A model generated the notes under the pieces. It was not told the DNA's origin and ran no database searches. It was given only the letters and a program-made list of their open reading frames with translations. A program made the translations under genes and the position numbers. Positions 1 through 7,231 of a stretch of DNA of 64,000 nt are shown piece by piece (within the stretch, counting starts at the first letter, position 1; each line of letters starts with the position of its first letter). This stretch comes from Sphingomonas sp. SORGH_AS_0879. Lineage in GTDB: Bacteria > Pseudomonadota > Alphaproteobacteria > Sphingomonadales > Sphingomonadaceae. The DNA lies in the NCBI RefSeq assembly GCF_030819175.1, contig NZ_JAUTBJ010000002.1, positions 506,001-570,000 on the forward strand, written 5' to 3'.

Positions 1-151
1 CCTCGGCCTGCGGGTTCTCGCGATCGAGCGTCGCGACGCGGGCGTTGAGGATCAGCAGGTCGGTCATGGGCGGATTCCTGTTGGCGGCGATCAGCGGAAG
101 CATGGCGGTGGCGGCACCGCCCAGGACGACGGCGCGCCGGGTGGCGGTCAT
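1..151 (-). CDS. Amidohydrolase family protein, N-terminal part only (runs off the left edge)
   Basis: Only the first 50 codons lie in the window. The reading begins MTATRRAVVLGGAATAMLP, which looks like a short twin-arginine export signal. It is followed by TDLLILNARVATLDRENPQA, the typical opening beta-strand of cytosolic or exported metal-dependent amidohydrolases (YtcJ/amidohydrolase 3 type). The start ATG overlaps the stop of the upstream XapX gene by an ATGA, so the two are translationally coupled. An internal Met just before TDLL could instead be the start of a non-exported form. Family assignment rests on the N-terminal strand alone; the metal ligands lie outside the window. Confidence 0.6.
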   Translation of the reverse strand, partial: MTATRRAVVLGGAATAMLPLIAANRNPPMTDLLILNARVATLDRENPQAE

Positions 152-405
152 GCCGCGCGCTCGGCGGCTTCGTTGTTGGAGGGCAGTCGGCCCAGCACAT
201 GCTCGGAGCAGGAGGTGCGGATCGTCGCGGCCTCCTGTCGGCTCGCGAACAGGCTCTTGGCGAGCGGTACGACCTGTTCGCCGACCAATATGCCCAGCAG
301 CCCCACCAGCGCGATCGCCGGTGGAGCGGGCGACCGTACCTTGAGCAGTCCGTAGATGACGCCGACAAGCACGCCCGCCGCGATCGAGATCAGGTACGGC
401 CGCAT
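148..405 (-). CDS. XapX domain protein (DUF1427), small membrane protein
   Basis: An 85-residue protein with two hydrophobic segments (about residues 3-20 and 28-48). It carries the XapX signature: a first helix ending in GVIYGLLKVRSPAPP, followed by ALVGLLGILVGEQ. The function of XapX proteins is not established. The gene sits three bases after the isochorismatase-type hydrolase and overlaps the amidohydrolase start by ATGA. The three genes therefore look like one leftward operon of hydrolase, XapX and amidohydrolase. The C-terminal 30 residues are polar and probably cytoplasmic. Confidence 0.8.
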   Translation of the reverse strand: MRPYLISIAAGVLVGVIYGLLKVRSPAPPAIALVGLLGILVGEQVVPLAKSLFASRQEAATIRTSCSEHVLGRLPSNNEAAERAA

Positions 406-408
406 GGC

Positions 409-1068
409 TCAGTGACCGCCTTCGGAGGCGCCGAACATCGTCCTGGCATAGGTGATGCCCAGGCCGTAGCCGCCGCCGAACTTCTTCGCGACCCCGGTGG
501 TGGCGTCATAGGTTTCGGTCCGCGCCCAGTCGCGCTGCAACTCCAGCAGATATTGAAGCGCGGTCATCGGCTTGGCACCGAGCTGGATCATCCGCTGGCA
601 GGCGCGCTCATGCGCCTCCTCCGAAATGTCGCCGCAGGCGTCCGAGATGAAATAGCAGTCGAAGCCCTGGTCGATCGCCGACGCGACCGGCCCGACGATG
701 CAGACGCTGGTCCACAGACCGGCGAAGACGATCCGCTCCTTGCCGATGCGGTTGACCTCCCCGATCACGGCGGCGTCCTCCCAGGTGTTCATCGAGGTGC
801 GGTCGAACATCGCCTGGCCGGGGAAGGGCGCGGTGACCTCGTCGAACATCGGGCCGGAAAAGCTCTTCTCGGCGACGGTCGTCAGGATCGTGGACACGCC
901 GAATGCGGCTGCCGCATGGCTGACGAGCGCGGCGTTGTTGCGGAGCAGTTCGGGCGCGATCGACTTGGTCGCAAAGGACATTTGCGACTGGAAGTCGATC
1001 AGGACGAGCATGTGGTCGGTGGGGGTGATGAGCGACTTGCCCGGGGTCGGCGTGGCGGTGATCGGCAT
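409..1068 (-). CDS. Isochorismatase-family (YcaC-like) cysteine hydrolase
   Basis: A 219-residue member of the cysteine hydrolase fold shared by isochorismatase, nicotinamidase and YcaC. The catalytic Asp is visible near the N-terminus in LVLIDFQSQM. The nucleophile Cys lies in FAGLWTSVCIVGPVA in the second half. The ATG at 1068 is chosen because an AGGAAA ribosome site sits just upstream and the residues before it do not resemble the family. The substrate is unknown; YcaC-type proteins are orphan hydrolases. It is the first gene of a leftward operon with XapX and an amidohydrolase, which suggests amide or ureide breakdown, but this is only context. Confidence 0.85.
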   Translation of the reverse strand: MPITATPTPGKSLITPTDHMLVLIDFQSQMSFATKSIAPELLRNNAALVSHAAAAFGVSTILTTVAEKSFSGPMFDEVTAPFPGQAMFDRTSMNTWEDAAVIGEVNRIGKERIVFAGLWTSVCIVGPVASAIDQGFDCYFISDACGDISEEAHERACQRMIQLGAKPMTALQYLLELQRDWARTETYDATTGVAKKFGGGYGLGITYARTMFGASEGGH

Positions 1069-1222
1069 GGCTCGATTTCCTTTCTTCGGCTGCGCGCATC
1101 CGGCCCGGACCCCGGTCCGGGGCAGGGTTCGGATCTGCGGTGTTCGGATGTCTTGTGGTGGCGCGTCGGTCGGCGGTCTTGGACGATCGTGACGCGAAGA
1201 GGACGCGGCGAACGCGCCGCGA

Positions 1223-1537
1223 TCAGAGGGACAACAGGCCGAGCGCGTCGATCTGCGCCTGCGAGAAGCCATGGGTCGCCAGCGGCGGCGCAAGGTCATC
1301 GGCGGCCCGGCGCCGGCGGCGGCTCGCGCATACGAACCGGCGGACCGCCTCCAACCGGGGATCGGCGAGCGATGTGGGGCGGTTCTGGCCGAAGACCAGC
1401 GCCGCCGCCCGGCCGAGGATGCCCGCCGGTGCATCCCGGGACTGCTCGGCGCAACCGCAGCGCTCGGCGTCCTGAAGGGCGATGGAGACGGCGGCCCATT
1501 CGTGGCGGGACAGCGTGGGTTCGGCGGTGGCGGACAT
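1223..1537 (-). CDS. Small hypothetical protein (104 aa)
   Basis: The reading from the ATG at 1537 is preceded by a GGGAG ribosome site. It gives a mildly basic, mostly helical protein beginning MSATAEPTLSRHEWAAV and ending in a hydrophobic DALGLLSL tail. A cluster of four arginines lies near residue 77, and three Cys (two in ERCGCAEQ) are present. No family is recognised. Codon third positions are GC-rich as in neighbouring genes, which favours real coding. It lies 154 bases upstream of the cysteine hydrolase start, reading in the same direction. Confidence 0.6.
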   Translation of the reverse strand: MSATAEPTLSRHEWAAVSIALQDAERCGCAEQSRDAPAGILGRAAALVFGQNRPTSLADPRLEAVRRFVCASRRRRRAADDLAPPLATHGFSQAQIDALGLLSL

Positions 1538-1758
1538 GGACAGGCTCCCGTTATGGCAACCCGATCGTGCGCGCCCCGGTCCCGAAGCGGCAGCCGTAAA
1601 AGTCCGATCCATTTGTTCGACCGAATGGAAAAGCGGCGGCTTCCGGGGCCCCCACGCACAGCGAGAGCCGCCCGGCCCGTTCGTGCAAGTGGCGCATCGG
1701 ATATGCAATCGCCGGTCCGGTCATCCGGGGCACCACGCTCCCACGAAGGGAGACGAAC

Positions 1759-1872
1759 ATGGCACCGGAACCGGATCAGGACGATGAGGATGGGCGCGAG
1801 GAACGGCTCGACGAGGCGATCGAGGAGAGTTTCCCGGCCAGCGATCCGCCCGCGACCGGCGACTTCGCCTGA
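1759..1872 (+). CDS. Very small acidic protein with EESFPASDPPA motif
   Basis: A 37-codon reading frame starting MAPEPDQDDEDG and ending in the motif EESFPASDPPATGDFA. An AAGGGAGA ribosome site lies 5-10 bases before the ATG. The ESFPASDPPA tail is widespread in small alphaproteobacterial proteins of unknown function, which is why I accept such a short frame. It is strongly acidic and has no membrane segment. It lies between the leftward hypothetical gene ending its promoter region and the rightward hydrolase operon. Confidence 0.6.
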   Translation: MAPEPDQDDEDGREERLDEAIEESFPASDPPATGDFA

Positions 1873-1976
1873 CAGGGGCCAGCCGACGTGCGGATCGTGC
1901 CAATTGCAACGCGCTTCTACAATCGCCGGGCGATCGAACGGGGCAGGGTGCGGGAAACCGAAAAGGGAAACCCGCC

Positions 1977-2951
1977 ATGCTTCATCATCAGGATCGATCC
2001 GGCCACGCCGAACTGACACGCCGCACCTTGTTCGCCGGAGCCGGGCTCGCGGTCGGTGCCGTCGCGCTCACCTCCGCGGGGGAGGGCGTCGCCCAGCAAC
2101 CCTCTGAACCGTCGGCCACGCCGGGCGGGGAAGGCTATGCGACCGCGAGCGATGGCGCGCGCCTCTATTACAAGGATTGGGGACGCGGCCAGCCGATCTT
2201 CTTCCATCACGGCTGGCCGCTGACGGCGGACGACTGGGACGGGCAGATGCTGTATTTCCTGTCCAAGGGGTATCGCGTGATCGCGATGGACCGGCGTGGC
2301 CATGGCCGTTCGTCGCAGACCGCGACCGGCAACGACATGGACACCTATGCCGCCGATGTCGACGCCGTGGTCCGCAAACTCGATCTGCGCGATGCGATCC
2401 ATATCGGTCATTCCACCGGCGGCGGCGAGGTCGCCCGCTATGTGGCGCGCCACGGCCAGGGCCGCGTCGCCAAGGCCGTGCTGGTCAGCTCGGTGCCGCC
2501 GATCATGCTCAAGACCCCCGACTATCCCGGGGGTCTGCCCCGGTCGGTATTCGACGGTTTTCGGGCGCAACTTGCCGCCAATCGCGCCGACTTCTACTGG
2601 CAGGTGCCGATCCCCTTTTACGGCTTCAATCGGCCGGGCAAGCCGGTGATCGAAGGGGTGCGCCAGAATTGGTGGCGGCAGGGCATGATGGGCGGTGCCA
2701 AGGCGCATTATGACTGCATCAAGGCATTCTCCGAAACCGACCAGACGGCGGACCTGAAGGAGATGGGCGTCCCGACGCTGATCCTCCAGGGCGATGACGA
2801 TCAGATCGTACCCTATCAACAGGCCGCGTTGCTCCAGGCCAAGCTGGTCCCGAACGGCAAGCTGAAAATCTATCCCGGTTTCTCACACGGGATGCTCACC
2901 CTCAACGGCGAGACGATCAACCCCGACATACTGAGCTTCCTGAAAAGCTGA
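1977..2951 (+). CDS. Tat-exported alpha/beta hydrolase (non-haem chloroperoxidase type)
   Basis: A 324-residue protein with a twin-arginine signal (LTRRTLFAGAGLAVGAVAL, about residues 14-32) followed by an alpha/beta hydrolase domain. The nucleophile elbow is GHSTGGG, the oxyanion strand is FFHHGWPL, and a late Asp (DDDQIVP) and His (GFSHGML) complete the triad. The pattern YYKDWG and DRRGHGRS matches cofactor-free haloperoxidases and related esterases. It is closely similar in pattern to the cytoplasmic paralogue at 10002-10823, which lacks the export signal. The start at 1977 has an AAGGG site upstream. It is the first gene of a tight operon running to 7109. The physiological substrate is unknown. 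Confidence 0.85.
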   Translation: MLHHQDRSGHAELTRRTLFAGAGLAVGAVALTSAGEGVAQQPSEPSATPGGEGYATASDGARLYYKDWGRGQPIFFHHGWPLTADDWDGQMLYFLSKGYRVIAMDRRGHGRSSQTATGNDMDTYAADVDAVVRKLDLRDAIHIGHSTGGGEVARYVARHGQGRVAKAVLVSSVPPIMLKTPDYPGGLPRSVFDGFRAQLAANRADFYWQVPIPFYGFNRPGKPVIEGVRQNWWRQGMMGGAKAHYDCIKAFSETDQTADLKEMGVPTLILQGDDDQIVPYQQAALLQAKLVPNGKLKIYPGFSHGMLTLNGETINPDILSFLKS

Positions 2952-2984
2952 TCCGAGGTGGAAACAGGTTCCGGGAGACCCGCC

Positions 2985-4001
2985 ATGCCCGCTCGCCGCA
3001 TGATCATCGCCGCCGCCCTGGTGGCCCTGGCAACGACCCGGCCGGCGGCCACCGCCCCCGGCCCGGTTCCGCCCCCCTTGCGTCCGCAACAGGTCGCCAC
3101 CGGCGCGACGAAGCCGGTCGGGGGGCAGGCACCGGGCTATTACCGGCTGTTCGTCGGTCGCTTCGAGGTGACGGCCCTGCTGGACGGAACGCACCCCTTC
3201 CCATCCGACAGGGTCGCGATCGGCGCGACCAGGGCCGAGGTGGAGAAGGCATTGGGCGAGGCGTTCCTCCCCTTGCGATATGAAGGGATGATCAATGCCT
3301 TCCTCATCGACATGGACGGGCGACTGGTGCTGATCGATTCGGGAGCGGGCAATCTCTACGGCACCGAGGGCGGGGGGCTGAAACAGGCCATTGTCGCGGC
3401 AGGCTATACGCCCGAGCAGGTGACCGACGTCTTCGTCACCCATCTGCACGAGGATCATGTCGGCGGGCTGGTGCTGGACGGCCAGCCGGTGTTTCCCCAT
3501 GCCACCATCCATATCCCCCGCAAGGATGCCGACTTCTGGCTCGACGACCGCAACCGGGCGGGTGTCGATGACCTGCTCAAGCCCTTCTTCCCCGCCGTGC
3601 AGGGTGTCCTGGCACCCTATCGGCGGGCCGGGCGGGTTTCGCCCTTCGAGGAGGGGGCGGCGCTGCTTCCCGGCCTGACGCCGATCGCCGCGCCGGGCCA
3701 TACGCCCGGTCACACGGCCTATCTTCTAAGTGACGCGGGCCAGTCGCTGCTATTCTGGGGTGACACCGTGCACATGGCGCCCGTCCAGCTACCTCATCCG
3801 AAGGTCGCCATCCGCTATGACTGGAACGTGCCCATGGCCGTCGCGTCGCGCCGGACGTTGTTCGCGATGGCGGCGGACCGGCATTGGCTGGTCGCGGGCG
3901 CGCATATCTCTTTCCCCGGCATCGGGCATGTGCGGCACGATCGGGGCGGCGGATACGCGTTCGTGCCCACCAACTACACGCTGAATCGGGGCCGTCCATG
4001 A
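2985..4001 (+). CDS. Exported metallo-beta-lactamase-fold hydrolase
   Basis: A 338-residue protein with an N-terminal signal sequence (MPARRMIIAAALVALATT) and an MBL fold. The zinc-binding motif THLHEDHVGG is clear, with later metal ligands in APGHTPGH and FWGDTVH. An earlier in-frame GTG at 2958 exists, but the ATG at 2985 has a GGGAG ribosome site and begins the signal peptide directly, so I prefer it. The stop overlaps the next start by ATGA. Family members include lactonases, quorum quenchers and esterases; the specificity cannot be told. Probable location is the periplasm. Confidence 0.85.
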   Translation: MPARRMIIAAALVALATTRPAATAPGPVPPPLRPQQVATGATKPVGGQAPGYYRLFVGRFEVTALLDGTHPFPSDRVAIGATRAEVEKALGEAFLPLRYEGMINAFLIDMDGRLVLIDSGAGNLYGTEGGGLKQAIVAAGYTPEQVTDVFVTHLHEDHVGGLVLDGQPVFPHATIHIPRKDADFWLDDRNRAGVDDLLKPFFPAVQGVLAPYRRAGRVSPFEEGAALLPGLTPIAAPGHTPGHTAYLLSDAGQSLLFWGDTVHMAPVQLPHPKVAIRYDWNVPMAVASRRTLFAMAADRHWLVAGAHISFPGIGHVRHDRGGGYAFVPTNYTLNRGRP

Positions 4002-4861
4002 TCTCCATCGCCAACCACACGGTGCGGGCCAACGGCATACGCCAGAACTACATCGATGCCGGGGCCGGTGCGCCCGTCGTGCTGCTCCACGGCTTTCCGG
4101 AGACGAATTTCGCGTGGCGGCACCAGGTTCCGGTGCTGGGCGAGCTTTACCGGATCATCGCCCCCGACCTGCGCGGCTATGGCGAGACGGAGAAGCCCGC
4201 CAGCGGCTATGACAAGCGCACCATGGCGCGGGACCTGGCCGCGCTGCTCGACACGCTGGGGATCGGGCGTATCGCTTTGGTCGGCCATGATCGCGGCGCG
4301 CGGGTGGCGACCCGGTTCGCGAAGGACTTTCCCGATAGGGTCGACCGGCTGGTGGTGATGGACAATGTGCCCACCCGCATCGTCGCGCGCGACCTGGATG
4401 CCCGTATCGCCAAGGCCTATTGGTTCTTCCTCTTCCATCTGGTCCCCGACTTGCCCGAGGCGTTGATCGCAGGGAAGGAAGAGCAGTGGCTGCGCTGGTT
4501 CTTCTCGGACTGGACCTATGATCCGGCGGCGATCACGGGTGAGGCGTTCGACACCTATGTTCGCGCCTATCGCGCGCCCGGCGCGGTACGGGGGGCCATG
4601 GCGGACTATCGCGCCAATGCCGAGGATGTCGCGCAGGACCAGGCCGATGCCGATGTGAAGATCGCCTGTCCGACACTGGCGCTATGGGGCGCGAACTTCG
4701 GCGCGGTCGGCGAGATGTTCGACATGCCCAAGGTCTGGGCCGAGATGGCCGACCATCTGCGCGCGGTGCCGATCGAGCGGTGCGGACACCTGCCGCACGA
4801 AGAGCGACCGGAAGCCGTCAACGCGCTGCTGCTCGACTTTCTCGACGGGTGGGCGGGCTGA
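3998..4861 (+). CDS. Alpha/beta hydrolase (haloacetate dehalogenase / epoxide hydrolase type)
   Basis: A 287-residue cytoplasmic alpha/beta hydrolase. The nucleophile is an Asp in GHDRGAR rather than a Ser, as in haloacetate dehalogenases and epoxide hydrolases. The oxyanion motif LLHGFPE and strand APDLRGYG fit the same subfamily. The catalytic His is in RCGHLPHEE. The start codon overlaps the upstream MBL gene by ATGA, and its TGA overlaps the next gene's ATG, so it is co-translated within the operon. Whether the substrate is halogenated, an epoxide or an ester is not decidable from the sequence. Confidence 0.85.
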   Translation: MISIANHTVRANGIRQNYIDAGAGAPVVLLHGFPETNFAWRHQVPVLGELYRIIAPDLRGYGETEKPASGYDKRTMARDLAALLDTLGIGRIALVGHDRGARVATRFAKDFPDRVDRLVVMDNVPTRIVARDLDARIAKAYWFFLFHLVPDLPEALIAGKEEQWLRWFFSDWTYDPAAITGEAFDTYVRAYRAPGAVRGAMADYRANAEDVAQDQADADVKIACPTLALWGANFGAVGEMFDMPKVWAEMADHLRAVPIERCGHLPHEERPEAVNALLLDFLDGWAG

Positions 4862-6519
4862 TGGCCGGCGGACCCGAACCCGATCCCTATGCGCGGACGG
4901 GGCAGATCTATCCGATCCTCTCCGAGGAAATGATCGCGCGGGTGCGGCATTATGGGATCGAGGAGAAGATGCCCGCCGGAACCACGCTGTTCCGCCGGGG
5001 CGACCGGCATGCCGACTTCTTCCTGATCCTGGCCGGGGAGGTAGGCATCTTCCATGCCGGTTCGGTGGACGACGACGAGCGGCTGCTGACGGTCCATCGC
5101 GGCGGCCAGTTCACCGGCGAGCTCGACCATGTCAGCGCGCGGGCGTTGCTGGTGACCGCTCGGGCGCTGACCGCCGCGCGGCTGATCCGCATCCCCTCGG
5201 GCGATTTCCGCAGGCTCCTGTCCGGCGAGGCGGACATCGCCGAGATCGTCATGCGCGCCTTCATCCTGCGCCGGATGGGGTTCCTCCATCATGGCGAGGC
5301 GGGCATCACGATCATCGGCGCGGGCGCGACGCCCGACACGCTGCGGCTGGAGCGTTTCGCCATCCGCAACGGCTACCCCTTCCGGCTGGTGGACACCGCG
5401 CGGGACCCCCTGGCGATGGACCTGTTGGCCGAGTTGGGGATCGATCTCATGGACCTGCCCGCCGTGGTCACGCCGGACCGGCAGGTCCTGCGCAACCCCA
5501 GCACCGCCGAATTCGCGGATCGCCTGGGCCTGACCGAGCGGTTCGAGGCGGGCGAACGGTGGGACGTCGCGGTGGTCGGCGCGGGGCCTGCGGGTCTGGC
5601 GGCCGCGACCTATGCCGCCTCGGAAGGGTTGCGCACGGTGGTGATCGAGGCGCTGGCGCCGGGCGGGCAGGCGGGCACGAGCAGCCGTATCGAGAATTAT
5701 CTGGGATTCCCGACCGGCATCTCCGGCCAGGCGTTGGCCGGGCGGGCGCAGGTGCAGGCGCAGAAATTCGGCGCGCGCATCGCCGTCTCCCGCAAGGTCA
5801 CGGCGCTGGACTGTTCCGATCATCCGTACCGGCTGGAACTGGAGGACGGACAGATCGTCACCGCGTCCGCCGTGGTGGTGGCGACGGGGGCCCGCTACCG
5901 CCGGTTGTCCGTGCCGGATTACGAACGCTTCGAGGGGGCCGGAATCCAATATGCGGCCACCGCGATGGAGGCCGCGCTGTGCGAAGGCCAGCAGGTGGTG
6001 GTCGTGGGTGGCGGCAATTCCGCCGGTCAGGCGGCGGTATTCCTGTCGCATCATGTCGGGCATGTGCACATGCTGATCCGCAAGGAGAGCCTGGCGGCGA
6101 CCATGTCCGACTATCTCGTCCAGCGGATCGCGCTTTCCTCGACCATCACGCTGCACCCGTTCAGCGAGGTGAGCGCGCTCGCAGGGGGTGAGGCGCTTCG
6201 CGAGGTCGAGTGGCGCGACGTGCGCACCGACGAGCGGACCCGGATAGAATGCGGCGCGCTGTTCGTCATGATCGGGGCCGAGCCGAACACCGACTGGCTC
6301 CGCGACTGTTTGCCCCTGGACGCGAGCGGCTTCGTCATGACCGGAGCCGATCGCGAAGGCCGCGCGCTCGGCTCGCCCTATGAAACGTCGCGGCCCGGAA
6401 TCTACGCGGTGGGGGACGTCCGCGCGGGCTCGATCAAGCGAGTCGCGTCCTCGGTCGGCGAAGGGTCGGTGGTCGTCCAGGCGATCCACGGCTTCCTCGA
6501 ACGCCTGTCCCGCACCTGA
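4861..6519 (+). CDS. Cyclic-nucleotide-binding domain fused to thioredoxin-reductase-like flavoprotein lacking the CxxC
   Basis: A 552-residue fusion. Residues about 20-140 form a CNB/CRP-type sensor domain (LAGEVGIF, GELDHVS). A short alpha/beta linker domain covers 148-225. The thioredoxin-reductase flavoprotein fold follows, with FAD GAGPAG at 240-245, GGQAGTSS, ENYLGFP, and NAD(P)H GGGNSAG at 383-389. In thioredoxin reductase the redox CATC lies just before the second Rossmann motif. Here that stretch reads YAATAMEA (364-371), so both cysteines are absent and classical thioredoxin reduction is unlikely. The start at 4861 overlaps the upstream TGA. It probably acts as a ligand-gated NAD(P)H oxidoreductase with another acceptor; this is inference. 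Confidence 0.85.
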   Translation: MAGGPEPDPYARTGQIYPILSEEMIARVRHYGIEEKMPAGTTLFRRGDRHADFFLILAGEVGIFHAGSVDDDERLLTVHRGGQFTGELDHVSARALLVTARALTAARLIRIPSGDFRRLLSGEADIAEIVMRAFILRRMGFLHHGEAGITIIGAGATPDTLRLERFAIRNGYPFRLVDTARDPLAMDLLAELGIDLMDLPAVVTPDRQVLRNPSTAEFADRLGLTERFEAGERWDVAVVGAGPAGLAAATYAASEGLRTVVIEALAPGGQAGTSSRIENYLGFPTGISGQALAGRAQVQAQKFGARIAVSRKVTALDCSDHPYRLELEDGQIVTASAVVVATGARYRRLSVPDYERFEGAGIQYAATAMEAALCEGQQVVVVGGGNSAGQAAVFLSHHVGHVHMLIRKESLAATMSDYLVQRIALSSTITLHPFSEVSALAGGEALREVEWRDVRTDERTRIECGALFVMIGAEPNTDWLRDCLPLDASGFVMTGADREGRALGSPYETSRPGIYAVGDVRAGSIKRVASSVGEGSVVVQAIHGFLERLSRT

Positions 6520-6542
6520 TCCAGAAGAAAAGAGGACATATC

Positions 6543-7109
6543 ATGCGCCTGGCGCCAATCGCTCCCGCCGACCTCTCCGCCGCACAGCAGCCCTTGTTCG
6601 CCGCCATGCGGGAGGGCGTGGCCGCCAAATACGACCTGTTTACTACGATGCGGGCGGACGGCGCGCTGCTGGGGCCGTGGAACGCCTGGCTGCACGACCC
6701 GGAACTGGGGCAGGCATTCTGGACCGTGACCCAGGCGATGACCAGGGCGCGGCGGATTCCCGACCGCCCCCGGCAGGTCGCGATCCTGGTGGTCGGCGCG
6801 CATTTCGGGGCGGCTTACGAAGTCTATGCGCATGGCGTGGTCGCCGCCAAGGCGCATGGCATGAGCGAGCGCCGGATCGCCACGCTGGCAGCGGGCGAGC
6901 GACCGGAGGACCTGGATGATGAGGAAGCGGTCGCGCATGATGTCGCGAAGGCGCTGCTGCGGGGCGGCGTCCTGCCCGACCCGCTTTACCGGGCGGCACT
7001 CGACCGCTTCGGTCAGCCGGGCGTCAACGAGTTGATCTACCTGGTCGGGCATTATGGCTTCGTCTCGATGACCCTGAACGGCTTCGCCGTGCCCGTGCCC
7101 GCCGAATGA
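6543..7109 (+). CDS. Carboxymuconolactone decarboxylase / AhpD-like family protein
   Basis: A 188-residue all-helical protein with the CMD pattern: PWNAWLHDPELG, then RQVAILVVGAHFGAAYEVYAH, and a C-terminal LVGHYGFVSMTLN. The usual AhpD CxxC is not present (VVGAHFGAAYE in its place), so a peroxidase-reductant role would need other residues. An AGAGG ribosome site lies just before the ATG. It is the last gene of the operon with the CxxC-less flavoprotein, 23 bases downstream of it. That makes a shared oxidative or electrophile detoxification task plausible. Confidence 0.8.
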   Translation: MRLAPIAPADLSAAQQPLFAAMREGVAAKYDLFTTMRADGALLGPWNAWLHDPELGQAFWTVTQAMTRARRIPDRPRQVAILVVGAHFGAAYEVYAHGVVAAKAHGMSERRIATLAAGERPEDLDDEEAVAHDVAKALLRGGVLPDPLYRAALDRFGQPGVNELIYLVGHYGFVSMTLNGFAVPVPAE

Positions 7110-7231
7110 CGCGCGTGACGGATAGCTGACCCCCGTGTTCCCCTCGGCCGGATCATCCTCCACCCGATCGTGTGATCCTGCGTCACGCCATCGGGGGATG
7201 CGCGCTCCGGGCGGCGGGCTAAGGTACTGGC

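Noticed and set aside
4606..6489. 627-codon open frame opposite the CNB-flavoprotein
   Set aside because: Same GC shadow effect; no motifs, no ribosome site.
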